A stretch of 46,148 nucleotides of DNA from Collinsella sp. (GCA_019424905.1 JAHYYP010000012.1:1-46148); one strand, 5' to 3'; positions 7,808 through 16,523 are shown, counted from the first letter of the stretch. Notes: generated by a model from the letters alone, not told the origin. Numbers and translations are program-made.

Positions 7808-8989
7808 ATGCTATTTGTAAATCGGCTGGTACATACGCTTGTTCCCGGCAGCGAGGGCGAGCCGGTCGATACCTCCTGCCGCACCAACGCGGGCTTCGCC
7901 GCAAGCCTCATCTGCATTGGCCTCAACATCACTCTGTGCCTGGCCAAGGGCATCGCGGGCCTGCTCGCCGGCTCTGTCTCGCTCATCGCCGACGCCTTCA
8001 ACAACCTCTCCGACGCCTCGAGCAACATCGTGAGCCTGCTCGGGTTCCGCCTTGCCAGCCGCCCGGCAGACGAAGGCCACCCCTATGGCCACGGTCGCTA
8101 CGAGTACCTAGCCGGTCTGTTCGTCGCCGTTCTGGTTTGCGCCGTCGGCATCAACCTGATCCTCGAGTCGGTCACTAAGATCATCAAGCCTTCCCCCACT
8201 GCATATTCGGTGCTCTCCTTAGCCGCCCTCGTCTTGTCCATGCTCGTTAAGCTCTGGATGGCCGCGTTCAACCGCACGCTGGGCGACCGCATCGACTCAG
8301 AGACGCTCATCGCCACGGCACAGGACTCCAAAAACGATGTCATCACCTCGGGCTCGGTCTTGGTGGCGGCGCTTATTTCGCAGACGACCGGCTTCGACCT
8401 CGATGGCTGGGCAGGCCTGGGTGTGGGCATCTTCATCTGCATCAGCGGCATGGGTCTAGTGCGCGACGCCATCAGCCCGTTGCTGGGACAAGCGCCCGAC
8501 CCCAAGCTCGTCCAGGCAATCCGCGACAAGATCATGTCCTATCCGCAGGTCTTGGGCACACACGACCTGATGGTGCACGACTACGGCCCCGGTCGTCAGT
8601 TTGCCAGCGCCCACGTGGAGATGCCCGGCGAGGGCGACGCGTTTGAACATCACGAGATCCTGGACACCATCGAGCACGACATCAAGCGCCAGATGGGCAT
8701 TGACATCACGCTGCACTGCGACCCCATCGCGACAACCGGCGATGATTTGCGCGGCTGGGTCAAGCGCGGCATCATGCAGATCGACCCCGCACTCTCCATC
8801 CACGACCTGCACGAGCACGACGGGTTCGTTTCGTTTGACCTGGTGCGTCCCGACGGCTTTGATATATCCGACGAGGAGCTGCTGGAGCTCGTCACGCGCA
8901 TCGTGCACGAGCGCCGGCCCGACGTCTCATGCGTCGTCACGTTTGATTCGGGCTTTAGCTCGCCCGACCGTCCAGCAGAGCAGCTGTAG
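7808..8989 (+). CDS. Cation diffusion facilitator, probably a manganese exporter (MntE-like)
   Basis: A 393-aa inner-membrane CDF antiporter with six predicted transmembrane helices (about residues 28-205) and a long cytoplasmic tail. The metal site in helix 2 reads ADAFNNLSDASSN, giving Asn65 and Asp69; the helix 5 site reads AQDSKNDVITSG, giving Asp173 and Asp177. This N-D/D-D combination matches the manganese exporter MntE rather than zinc CDFs, which normally use His in the site. HPYGHGRYEYLAG is the standard loop after helix 2. The C-terminal tail (about 210-390) is longer than usual and seems to contain two ferredoxin-like metal-sensing modules with several His/Asp pairs (HEILDTIEHD, IHDLHEHDG). 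The ATG at 7808 follows GAGG by 9 nt; an in-frame ATG at 7787 is possible. Metal specificity is inferred. Confidence 0.9.
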   Translation: MLFVNRLVHTLVPGSEGEPVDTSCRTNAGFAASLICIGLNITLCLAKGIAGLLAGSVSLIADAFNNLSDASSNIVSLLGFRLASRPADEGHPYGHGRYEYLAGLFVAVLVCAVGINLILESVTKIIKPSPTAYSVLSLAALVLSMLVKLWMAAFNRTLGDRIDSETLIATAQDSKNDVITSGSVLVAALISQTTGFDLDGWAGLGVGIFICISGMGLVRDAISPLLGQAPDPKLVQAIRDKIMSYPQVLGTHDLMVHDYGPGRQFASAHVEMPGEGDAFEHHEILDTIEHDIKRQMGIDITLHCDPIATTGDDLRGWVKRGIMQIDPALSIHDLHEHDGFVSFDLVRPDGFDISDEELLELVTRIVHERRPDVSCVVTFDSGFSSPDRPAEQL

Positions 8990-9001
8990 CCCACTTAACA
9001 G

Positions 9002-9970
9002 CTAGTTTCCCTGCGCGCCCGAGATGCCGTTTTGCAGCGCGTTCCAGGCATCCGTCGCCATATCACCCAGGTTCTGGGCCGTATCACCCAGCTCTTGGGC
9101 CTTATCCCCAAGCTCCTGTGCCTTGTTGCTCAAGTCCTCCAGCGTATTGGAGCTCGAGCCGTCTGTACCGCTTTGGCCGTCGGACGAGTTGCCCGAGCTG
9201 TTCTTGTGCGTGAGCTGAATTTCGAGGTTGCCGCTGTCGTTATAGTAAGCAGAAGTAACGATCCAGTTGGCATCGACGACGGGCGTTGAGCCGTCGTCGG
9301 TCAGGACCACGGCATTCGAAAGATCGGCGCCGCGCGACTTAAGGAGCTTCTTGGCGTTGGACCAGTACTGCCCCGGGATATCGCTCAGATCGACGGTGCT
9401 AGACGAGGCGGACTCGGTTTGCTCGGCAGCGGTATCGGCCGTTGAACTCCCTCGCTTGTTGAGCATGCCCGACACAATGGCAAACACAACCGACAGCGCA
9501 AAGAAGATCGCCAGCACGATGAGGATCTTCTTGATCACGCTCGACGAACGCGACGGCTTCTTCTCCTCGTCCTCGCCATATTGCGGAATCGACTTGGGGT
9601 ACTCGCGATACGGCTCGCGCGACTCGTAGCGAGGCTGCGCCGTGCGAGGCATATACGTCGTCTGCTGAGGCTGCGGAATGGGATTCTGCGGCAGGTCATC
9701 ATAGGGATTCGGTGTCGAGACGACATAAGAATCCTGCGGCGCGTAATCAAACGGGTCCGGAGTTGCGTTGCCATAGGGGCCTTGCGAAGATGCAGCGTAA
9801 GAATCCCGCGCTGTGTCGCCATAGCCCATAACCCGGGTTGGCTCGGCAGAAGGCTGCGTCGCGGCGGGGTCGGTATAACCGGGGTTGGGAACAACGCGGG
9901 TCGCATCGGCGCTATCGCCAGCCTGCGCGGAGCCGTAGCCGCCCATCACGGTTGTCTTGTCCTGATCCAT
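9002..9970 (-). CDS. Single-pass membrane protein with disordered Thr-motif N-terminus and extracytoplasmic domain
   Basis: A 322-aa protein with three parts. Residues 1-143 are low-complexity, rich in Pro, Tyr, Gln and Asp, and contain three similar threonine motifs: DKTTVMGGYG (4-13), DATRVVPNPG (22-31) and EPTRVMGYGD (43-52). A single transmembrane helix spans about 148-170 (KKILIVLAIFFALSVVFAIV) after a basic stretch, which places the N-terminus inside. The outside part has a Ser/Thr linker, a small globular region about 195-255, and a heptad-like tail in which AQELGD-type units repeat. The ATG at 9970 follows AAAGGA at good spacing. The Thr motifs resemble Ser/Thr kinase sites that recruit FHA domains, which is an inference. 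It is convergent with the CDF gene, only 12 nt apart. No enzymatic domain is recognised. Confidence 0.8.
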   Translation of the reverse strand: MDQDKTTVMGGYGSAQAGDSADATRVVPNPGYTDPAATQPSAEPTRVMGYGDTARDSYAASSQGPYGNATPDPFDYAPQDSYVVSTPNPYDDLPQNPIPQPQQTTYMPRTAQPRYESREPYREYPKSIPQYGEDEEKKPSRSSSVIKKILIVLAIFFALSVVFAIVSGMLNKRGSSTADTAAEQTESASSSTVDLSDIPGQYWSNAKKLLKSRGADLSNAVVLTDDGSTPVVDANWIVTSAYYNDSGNLEIQLTHKNSSGNSSDGQSGTDGSSSNTLEDLSNKAQELGDKAQELGDTAQNLGDMATDAWNALQNGISGAQGN

Positions 9971-10085
9971 GCAACGATTCCTTTCCGTCGCGCGTGAGCA
10001 TCAAGTTATCCATGCATTCTACCCGCGCAAAAGCCTATGATGGGCAGAGCCCGTCGGTATCTACAAGACATGCGCGGGCCTAAGG

Positions 10086-10124
10086 ATAAAAAAGCCCCGC
10101 CGGGCCTTGTGGGCACGGCGGGGC
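10086..10124 (-). terminator. Intrinsic terminator after fhs
   Basis: A strong hairpin (GCCCCGCCG at 10094-10102 with CGGCGGGGC at 10116-10124, plus inner pairs) is followed on the minus strand by TTTTTTATCC. It lies just past the fhs stop codon. Confidence 0.88.
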
Positions 10125-10149
10125 GGACAAGCAGCTATGGGCAGCAGGC

Positions 10150-11817
10150 TTAGAACAGGCCGGTGATGTTGCCGTCGTTGTCGACGTCGATGTTCTCGGC
10201 CGCAGGGACCTTGGGCAGGCCCGGCATGGTCAGAACACTGCCAGTCAGTGCGACCACAAAGTGGGCACCGGCGGAAACCTTGAGCTCGCGCACCGTGATG
10301 CGGAAGTTCTCGGGAGCGCCCAGGGCCTTGGCGTTGTCGCTAAAGCTGTACTGCGTCTTGGCCACGCACACCGGCAGGTTGCCAAAGCCGTTCTCGCGCA
10401 GCTCGGCGAGCTGGCGCTTGGCGGCCGGCGTAAAGTCAACACCGTCGGCGCGGTAGACCTTGGTGGCAATGGCCTCAAGAGCGTCGGCCACATCGGCGCC
10501 GTCCTCATAGGCAAACTTGAGCTCACTCGGCTGCTCAATCAGACGCATAACCTCATCGGCCAGCTCGAGCGCGCCCTCGCCGCCCTTGGCCCAGACCTCG
10601 GATAGCTTAACGTTGACGCCGAGCTTCTGGCACTCGGACTCGATGAGCGCAAGCTCGGCCTCGGTGTCCGTCGGGAATCGGTTGATGGCGACCACGCAGG
10701 GCAGACCATAAACGTTCTGGATGTTGTCGACGTGACGCAGCAGGTTGGGCATGCCAGCCTTGAGTGCCTCGAGATTCTCCTCGTTGAGGTCGGCCTTGGC
10801 GACGCCACCGTTGTACTTCAGCGCACGAGCGGTCGCGACGATCACGACAGCGCTGGGGCGAACGCCCGTCATGCGGCACTTGATGTCGAGGAACTTCTCG
10901 GCACCCAGATCGGCACCGAAGCCGGCCTCGGTAATAGCGACATCGCCAAAGCGCATCGCCATACGCGTGGCCATGATAGAGTTGCAGCCGTGGGCAATGT
11001 TGGCGAAGGGACCGCCGTGGACAAACGCGGGCGTGCCCTCGAGCGTTTGCACCAGGTTGGGCTTGAGCGCGTCCTTAAGCAACGCGGCCATGGCACCCTG
11101 GGCCTTGAGGTCGCGGGCACGGACGGGCTCGCCGGCAAAGCTATAGCCGACGACAATCTCACCCAAGCGTTCCTTGAGGTCGTTGATGCTCGTAGACAGG
11201 CACAGGATTGCCATGACCTCGGAGGCGACGGTGATGTCGAAGCCGTCCTCGCGCGGCACGCCCTGGGCCTTACCACCAATGCCATCGATAACATGGCGCA
11301 GCTGACGGTCGTTCATGTCGACGACGCGCTTCCAGGTGATGCGCTTAACGTCAATACCGAGCTGATTGCCCTGCTGGATGTGGTTATCAAGCATGGCGGC
11401 CAGCAGGTTGTTGGCAGCACCGATAGCGTGGAAGTCACCGGTAAAGTGCAGGTTGATATCCTCCATGGGGATCACCTGAGCCCAGCCGCCACCGGCAGCA
11501 CCGCCCTTAACGCCAAAGACAGGGCCGAGCGAAGGCTCGCGCAGGGCCACGGCACTCTTGACGCCGCGGCGACGCAGGCCATCGGCCAGACCGATGGTCG
11601 TGGTGGTCTTGCCCTCGCCCGCAGGCGTTGGGTTGATAGCGGTCACGAGAACGAGCTTGGCCTGGTGATCAGTCGGCTCGTTGAGCAGTGAATAGTCGAC
11701 CTTAGCCTTGTCGAAGCCGTACGGAATAAGGTGCTTAACGTCGACGCCGGCGTTCTTGGCCACCTCGGTAATAGGCAGCGGCGTGACAGAACGTGCGATT
11801 TCGATGTCAGTAGGCAT
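10150..11817 (-). CDS. fhs: Formate--tetrahydrofolate ligase
   Basis: A 555-aa cytoplasmic enzyme that joins formate to tetrahydrofolate with ATP, giving 10-formyl-THF. The ATP-binding loop PTPAGEGKTTT is at residues 63-73. Other family blocks are present, including GVKGGAAGGGWAQVIPMEDINLHFTGD and FVHGGPFANIAHGCNS, and the length is typical. Translation starts at the ATG at 11817, which has AAAGGA nine bases upstream; longer in-frame extensions lack such a site. It is not adjacent to folD/fchA but supplies their substrate, so the three form formate to methylene-THF. It has its own strong terminator and appears monocistronic. No CO dehydrogenase or methylene-THF reductase gene is in the window, so a full acetogenic pathway cannot be claimed. 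Confidence 0.97.
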   Translation of the reverse strand: MPTDIEIARSVTPLPITEVAKNAGVDVKHLIPYGFDKAKVDYSLLNEPTDHQAKLVLVTAINPTPAGEGKTTTTIGLADGLRRRGVKSAVALREPSLGPVFGVKGGAAGGGWAQVIPMEDINLHFTGDFHAIGAANNLLAAMLDNHIQQGNQLGIDVKRITWKRVVDMNDRQLRHVIDGIGGKAQGVPREDGFDITVASEVMAILCLSTSINDLKERLGEIVVGYSFAGEPVRARDLKAQGAMAALLKDALKPNLVQTLEGTPAFVHGGPFANIAHGCNSIMATRMAMRFGDVAITEAGFGADLGAEKFLDIKCRMTGVRPSAVVIVATARALKYNGGVAKADLNEENLEALKAGMPNLLRHVDNIQNVYGLPCVVAINRFPTDTEAELALIESECQKLGVNVKLSEVWAKGGEGALELADEVMRLIEQPSELKFAYEDGADVADALEAIATKVYRADGVDFTPAAKRQLAELRENGFGNLPVCVAKTQYSFSDNAKALGAPENFRITVRELKVSAGAHFVVALTGSVLTMPGLPKVPAAENIDVDNDGNITGLF

Positions 11818-11963
11818 GGGCGGTCCTTTCGTTACCGAATGAGAAAAAGACCAATTCAGCATAGCACGGGCGCGCAATAGTAAAACGCCCATAACCGATG
11901 AACGGCGATATGTTTACCCGATGCCCAGCGATAGCCTACAGATGCGCTAAAACAAGCCCATTC

Positions 11964-13031
11964 CTACAGGGTCGGTTCAATACCCAAATGCTCAAAGGTG
12001 CGAAGCGTTGCCTGGCGGCCCTGGGGCGTGCGAATCATCAAGCCGCACTGCAGCAGATAGGGCTCGTAGACATCCTCAAGCGTACCCGGGTCCTCGCCCA
12101 CCGCGCTAGCAAGCGTCGTCAGGCCCACGGCACGGCCGGAGAACGTCTTGGCAAGCGTCTCCAAGATGCGAATGTCCATCCAGTCCAGACCAAGCTCGTC
12201 GATCTCAAAGAACTCGAGCGCCTGACGGCAAATGTCAAGCTCAATAGGACCGTTGCCGCGCACCTGCGCGTAGTCGCGCACGCGCTTGAGCAGACGGTTG
12301 GCAAGACGCGGCGTACCGCGGGAACGCGAGCCGATCTCGAGTGCACTGGCATGGTCGATCGTCACACCCAGAATGGTCGCCGAGCGTGTCACAATCTGGG
12401 CGAGCTCCTCGACGGTGTAGTAATCCAGGCGATACGAAATGCCAAAACGGTCGCGTAGTGGGCCGGTCAACATGCCCGAGCGAGTCGTTGCCGCTACCAG
12501 CGTAAACTTGGGGATATCCAGGCGAATCGAGCGCGCCGCCGGACCCTTGCCAATCACGATATCGAGGGCAAAGTCCTCCATCGCGGGGTACAGGACCTCC
12601 TCGACCGAACGGTTGAGGCGGTGGATCTCGTCGATAAACAGCACATCACCCGGCTGCAAGTTAGTAAGGATGGCCGCCAGGTCGCCCGTGCGCGCGATGG
12701 CGGGGCCACTCGTGGTCTTGATCTGAGCGCCCAGCTCGTTGGCGATAACGGTGGCCAGCGTGGTCTTGCCCAGGCCCGGAGGACCCGAGAAAATCACGTG
12801 GTCGAGCGTCTCGCCACGGTTCTGCGCCGCTTCGATCAACACGCGCAGGCTCTGCTTGATGTGCTCCTGGCCGCAGTAGTCGTCCAGGCGCTGGGGGCGC
12901 AAAGTGCGGTCGACATCGAGGTCCTCGGCCGTCAGCTCCGAGCCCACCATGCGCTCGCCGTGCGCCATGGATGCCGCCGGCGAGTTACCGGGCGTCGCCC
13001 ACAGGTCCTGAGAGTCATCGGCTTCCCACAT
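11964..13031 (-). CDS. ruvB: Holliday junction branch migration ATPase RuvB
   Basis: A 355-aa AAA+ motor that, with RuvA, drives branch migration of Holliday junctions. Walker A is GPPGLGKTT (83-91) and Walker B is LFIDEIHR (131-138). The sensor region ATTRSGMLTGPLRDRFG and a C-terminal winged helix follow. Its ATG at 13031 overlaps the ruvA stop codon by one base (TGATG); a GTG one codon upstream is an alternative start. About 30 residues before the core are non-conserved. It is the last gene of ruvC-ruvA-ruvB. Confidence 0.97.
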   Translation of the reverse strand: MWEADDSQDLWATPGNSPAASMAHGERMVGSELTAEDLDVDRTLRPQRLDDYCGQEHIKQSLRVLIEAAQNRGETLDHVIFSGPPGLGKTTLATVIANELGAQIKTTSGPAIARTGDLAAILTNLQPGDVLFIDEIHRLNRSVEEVLYPAMEDFALDIVIGKGPAARSIRLDIPKFTLVAATTRSGMLTGPLRDRFGISYRLDYYTVEELAQIVTRSATILGVTIDHASALEIGSRSRGTPRLANRLLKRVRDYAQVRGNGPIELDICRQALEFFEIDELGLDWMDIRILETLAKTFSGRAVGLTTLASAVGEDPGTLEDVYEPYLLQCGLMIRTPQGRQATLRTFEHLGIEPTL

Positions 13032-13651
13032 CACGCATCCATTCCGAGTCGCTTAAGCGCCGCGCCGAGCAGATCCTCGACACGCATATTCTGCCCATCA
13101 TACCCGCTCAGGGCAACATCGGTCTCCTGCGGGCTAAAGCCCATGGAAAGGAGCGCCGCACGGGCATCATCGATGGCCGAGGGAGCAGCAGCGGGCACGG
13201 GCATCGCAACCTGGCCGGGAATCACGTCGACCGGCACAAAGCCCTTATCCTTGGCAAAGGTGCTCTTGAGTTCCAGGATCAGGCGCTGAGCTGTCTTTTT
13301 GCCCACACCGGGTACCTTGGCCATGCCCTTGTCGTCCTCGGCCATCACCAGCGAATACAGCTGCCCCACGGTATAGGTGGAAAGCACGGCGAGCGCCAAG
13401 CGCGGGCCAACGCCCGAGACGGACACGAGCCGATCGAACATCGTGCGCTCATCCTTGGAGGAAAAACCGAAAAGTGTCATGGCGTCCTCGCGCACCTGCA
13501 TACGCGTATAGAGGCGGACCTCGCCGCCGGGCGTCGGCAACGTGGCCGCAGTGCTGCCCGAGATGCCGAGCTCAAAGCCAACGCCCGACACATCGACGAC
13601 AGCAGAGCTCATCGTGGCCTCGACAAGCGTTCCATGGAGCTGGGAAATCAT
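13031..13651 (-). CDS. ruvA: Holliday junction-binding protein RuvA
   Basis: A 206-aa protein that forms the tetrameric platform for RuvB on four-way junctions. Residues 1-65 form the OB fold (MISQLHGTLVEA). Two helix-hairpin-helix motifs follow, LVSVSGVGPRLALAVLS and MAKVPGVGKKTAQRL. An Ala/Pro-rich linker leads to domain III, which binds RuvB (ARAALLSMGFSPQETDVALSG). Translation is coupled at both ends: its ATG overlaps the ruvC stop by one base, and its stop overlaps the ruvB start in the same way. Confidence 0.97.
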   Translation of the reverse strand: MISQLHGTLVEATMSSAVVDVSGVGFELGISGSTAATLPTPGGEVRLYTRMQVREDAMTLFGFSSKDERTMFDRLVSVSGVGPRLALAVLSTYTVGQLYSLVMAEDDKGMAKVPGVGKKTAQRLILELKSTFAKDKGFVPVDVIPGQVAMPVPAAAPSAIDDARAALLSMGFSPQETDVALSGYDGQNMRVEDLLGAALKRLGMDA

Positions 13652-14172
13652 CAGTATCCGGTTCCTCTCTGTTGATAGAACTCGCCACCGGTGAGGGCGC
13701 GGGTGCGGCTGAGGTTTACGTGGCAGATGGCGCAGGCCAGGGCATCGGCGGCATGGTCGGGATGCGGGTCGTGGTCGAGCTGCGTGAGCGTGCGCACCAT
13801 GTAGGCGACCTGCCGTTTGTCCGCGGCGCCGGTGCCCACAACAGCCTGTTTGATCTGCATGGGCGTGTACTCGCCAATCTCGAGCGCGCATTCCGAAAGC
13901 GCCACGAGTGCAGCACCGCGGGCATGAGCCGTAGGGATGGCCGAGCGAACGTTGGCGCCAAAGTAAATGCTCTCGATAGCAGCGGTATCGGGGCGGTAGC
14001 GCTCCACGACACCCTTGAGGTCGCGGGCGATATGCGACAGGCGCACCGCGAGCGGACTTCCGGCACTGGTCTCGATGCAGCCATAGGCACGGCAGCGAAC
14101 CTCGCCACGACGCTCCTCGATAATCCCCCAACCCGTATGAGCCAAACCGGGGTCAATGCCCAAGATAACCAA
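13651..14172 (-). CDS. ruvC: Holliday junction resolvase RuvC
   Basis: A 173-aa RNase H-fold endonuclease that cuts Holliday junctions symmetrically. The active-site acids are visible as Asp7 (ILGIDPGLAHTGWG), Glu67 (AAIESIYFG) and Asp143, with His140 at the position that is Asp in E. coli and His in Thermus (HAADALACAI). It is first in the ruvCAB operon. The yebC gene that usually precedes ruvC is absent; instead about 290 bp of structured non-coding DNA lies upstream. Confidence 0.97.
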   Translation of the reverse strand: MVILGIDPGLAHTGWGIIEERRGEVRCRAYGCIETSAGSPLAVRLSHIARDLKGVVERYRPDTAAIESIYFGANVRSAIPTAHARGAALVALSECALEIGEYTPMQIKQAVVGTGAADKRQVAYMVRTLTQLDHDPHPDHAADALACAICHVNLSRTRALTGGEFYQQRGTGY

Positions 14173-14302
14173 GCCAACCTCCCCTCGTCTTTTTCAAAGC
14201 ACAAGGCAAGGCCCCGCGCACTATTCACGAACGTCTGTTCTAGAATAACACAACAGCGACCGTATCTAGCAAGCAAGGTTGAACCATAGGTTGAGCATAA
14301 GT

Positions 14303-14448
14303 CAGCGAGCGAGTCCCTGCCGTGGCAAGGTGTCACGAAAGAGGAGCGCCGCGTACTTCTGTACGCAAGCGACGGTTTGAGCGGCAGATTGCCCGGCAGG
14401 GGCTCGCGCAGCGTCGACTCGTTACGCGGTTTGGTAAAACCGCGTAAC
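14303..14448. other. Highly structured intergenic element, possible non-coding RNA
   Basis: The region between the NadE-like gene and ruvC folds extensively. A long arm at about 14303-14327 pairs with 14389-14413 (core GAGTCCCTGCCG against CGGCAGGGGCTC). Inside is a perfect hairpin, GCGTAC-TTCT-GTACGC (14351-14366). Beside it is a perfect 12-bp hairpin, GTTACGCGGTTT-GGTA-AAACCGCGTAAC (14421-14448). None is followed by a T-tract, so they are not simple terminators. No RNA family is assigned. An uncharacterised RNA motif named Collinsella-1 is known from this genus, but a match cannot be tested here. Confidence 0.4.
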
Positions 14449-14466
14449 CTTGGCCCTATCCCAGAG

Positions 14467-16452
14467 TTAGTTTTGAGAGAAAAAGGGGAACTGCCTTGGA
14501 TCCACCGGCGGGTGCGGCATCGGTCCGCCCTGGGGCCCACCTTGCGGGCCGCCCTGACCGCCCATCATCTTATCGATGGCGTCCTGAACCTCGCCCTCGA
14601 ACTTTTTCATTCCCTCGTGCAAACGACGCTGACCGTCCTCGGAGCGCAGCTCCTCCATTTGCTCGGGCGAAATACCCAGTAGCTCGCCCAGCACGCCCAT
14701 CATCTCGTTTCGCACGCGCTCGCTCGTATCCTCGTCAGCAAAACGGCGCACCTCGGCGCGCGCCAGCGAATCGACCGTCATACGCTCCTTGCCGTTAAGC
14801 CCCAGGTCGGACCACGCGAGCATATACGGCCAGGCACGCTCGGCAAACGAACGGGCCGAGACGATCGGCGCCATCGGCAACATGCGGCGGGCAGCCTCAC
14901 CCTGTCGAACGAGCATCAGCAGCAGCGAGCAAGCCTCAGGCTTGCCAGCGGCCATCGGGATGTCGTCGAAAGCTCGATTGCGGTCCACGTGCGCCTCGAG
15001 CGCACCATCGACCTCGCCCGGCTCAAGCCCGCCAAGCAGCTGTGCCGCACGATCGAGCATGTCAACCGGACCGGCGAGCGTCGAGAGCGCCTGCGCCAGC
15101 ACGCGATCCATGCAATCCTCTACCGCGTTGAGCGTCACGAGCTCTTGGGGCACCACGGCCGAGGCGCGGTTGCGCACGCGTGCCACAAACTCGAGCGTCG
15201 ACAGATACACATCGCCAAAGGGCGCATAATCGCCCTGGTAGCCACCGCAAAGCGCGGGCGCCGCCAGCGCGTACTCGGTCTTGGAAAGCGGGCTCAGCGC
15301 CATAGCGCCCAGCTCGAGCGCCGTATCCTCGAGCATCAGGCCCAGCGCACGCGAACGCAGGCGTTCGGCATCGCCCGCCGACACGTCGCGATCGAGCACG
15401 CGCGCCGCATCCGGCGCATCGCGCTCGACAGTGCGAATGTGCAAGCGCTCGGCGATTGAGCGAACAGCGGAACAACGGGCGGCCTCGGCCTCCTCCTGCG
15501 CCGGCGTAAAGATGCGATTGCGCCCCAGCACCAGGCCAATCACATTACGCGGACCCAAGGCATCGACGGCAAGTGCCGCCAACAGGGACGACGGCAAATC
15601 GCCCTCGAGCGCCACCACGGCACGCGACGCACCGCGAGCGCGAGCATTGTCGCGCACGGCAAGCACCAGCGCCTGCCACAGCCATTCCTCGGAGCGAAAC
15701 TCGGGCAGCTCGTGGTCCTCCAGGGCATCGAGCATCACGCCGCGCTGAATTTCCTGAACCAGCAGGCTCTCCTCAAAACACGGCGCTTGGGCAACCACGC
15801 GACCGCAATCGTCGAGCACAAACGACCCGCCGGTATACACCGACTCGTCATAGGCGCCGACCGGCGCCACGCAGGCAAACCACACGCTGCGCTTGGAGGC
15901 GATCTTGCGGTAGGCACCGCTGCGCACGGCGGCGACGGCGGCGGTCTCGCGGTCGGTCATGTCAAACGCATTAAACTGGAAATAGGCAATGAGGTCGACA
16001 CCGGTCGGCAGCATCTCGAGCTCGCGATCCAGGTCAAACACCACGGCGATGCGCACGCCGTCCACGTCAAACACCGGCGGTGCCCAACGCGCGTCGTTGC
16101 TCTCGCCACGCTGCAGGGCGATACTTGCGCGCGCAGGCACCACGCGACCGTCTTTGAGCATCATGTAGTCAAGCAGGGGCTGGCCCTCAAACGAAACCGC
16201 AGAGGGCACGATGCAGATCATATCGAGCCCTTGGATGCGCTCGGCAACGCCCGTCAGGCCCATCAGCATATCGTGCTCAAAATCGACAGCGCCCACCAGG
16301 CTGCCCGGCATGGCGCCCATAAAGAGCGGGGCCGGAACGCACAGCACGCGCGCGCCGCGCTCATGAGCCAGGCGAGCCTGGTCCTCGATGCGGCCGCAAA
16401 TGCCTTCGATGTCACCCAGGCGCATATCGATCTGTGCAAGTGCGAGCTTCAT
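14467..16452 (-). CDS. Degenerate glutamine-dependent NAD+ synthetase homologue (probable pseudoenzyme)
   Basis: A 661-aa protein with the two-domain plan of glutamine-dependent NadE but without its catalytic residues. The N-terminal nitrilase-like domain (MKLALAQIDMRLGDIEG) has VPA where the catalytic FPE Glu should be, no Lys in the second motif, and Asp in place of the nucleophilic Cys (RIAVVFDLDRE against family RIGVLICEDLW). The synthetase domain has ALEGDLPSSLLAALAVDALG where the ATP loop SGGxDS belongs, and SPLSKTE for the usual TTGNKSE. Flanking blocks are still family-like, for example GGYQGDYAPFGDVYLSTLEFVARVRN. The normal enzyme end (near MLPMAPIVSARSF) is followed by about 120 extra residues with an acidic helical region and a QGGPQGGP-rich tail. 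The reading frame is intact, so it is maintained rather than a pseudogene. The ATG at 16452 follows AAAGGG. Function is unknown; a regulatory or scaffold role is a guess. Confidence 0.8.
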   Translation of the reverse strand: MKLALAQIDMRLGDIEGICGRIEDQARLAHERGARVLCVPAPLFMGAMPGSLVGAVDFEHDMLMGLTGVAERIQGLDMICIVPSAVSFEGQPLLDYMMLKDGRVVPARASIALQRGESNDARWAPPVFDVDGVRIAVVFDLDRELEMLPTGVDLIAYFQFNAFDMTDRETAAVAAVRSGAYRKIASKRSVWFACVAPVGAYDESVYTGGSFVLDDCGRVVAQAPCFEESLLVQEIQRGVMLDALEDHELPEFRSEEWLWQALVLAVRDNARARGASRAVVALEGDLPSSLLAALAVDALGPRNVIGLVLGRNRIFTPAQEEAEAARCSAVRSIAERLHIRTVERDAPDAARVLDRDVSAGDAERLRSRALGLMLEDTALELGAMALSPLSKTEYALAAPALCGGYQGDYAPFGDVYLSTLEFVARVRNRASAVVPQELVTLNAVEDCMDRVLAQALSTLAGPVDMLDRAAQLLGGLEPGEVDGALEAHVDRNRAFDDIPMAAGKPEACSLLLMLVRQGEAARRMLPMAPIVSARSFAERAWPYMLAWSDLGLNGKERMTVDSLARAEVRRFADEDTSERVRNEMMGVLGELLGISPEQMEELRSEDGQRRLHEGMKKFEGEVQDAIDKMMGGQGGPQGGPQGGPMPHPPVDPRQFPFFSQN

Positions 16453-16491
16453 GGCCAAGCCCTTTCCGTCGTAAATCGTCGTTGTCGTAGT

Positions 16492-16523
16492 AAAAGCGCC
16501 GGCCGCATAATGCAGCCGGCGCT
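16492..16523 (-). terminator. Intrinsic terminator after superoxide reductase
   Basis: A 9-bp stem (AGCGCCGGC at 16495-16503 with GCCGGCGCT at 16515-16523) is followed on the minus strand by TTTTACTACG. It separates the superoxide reductase gene from the NadE-like gene downstream. Confidence 0.8.

Noticed and set aside
13652..14131. N-terminal extension of the ruvA reading frame
   Set aside because: It overlaps ruvC completely; RuvA begins at the conserved MISQLHG at 13651.
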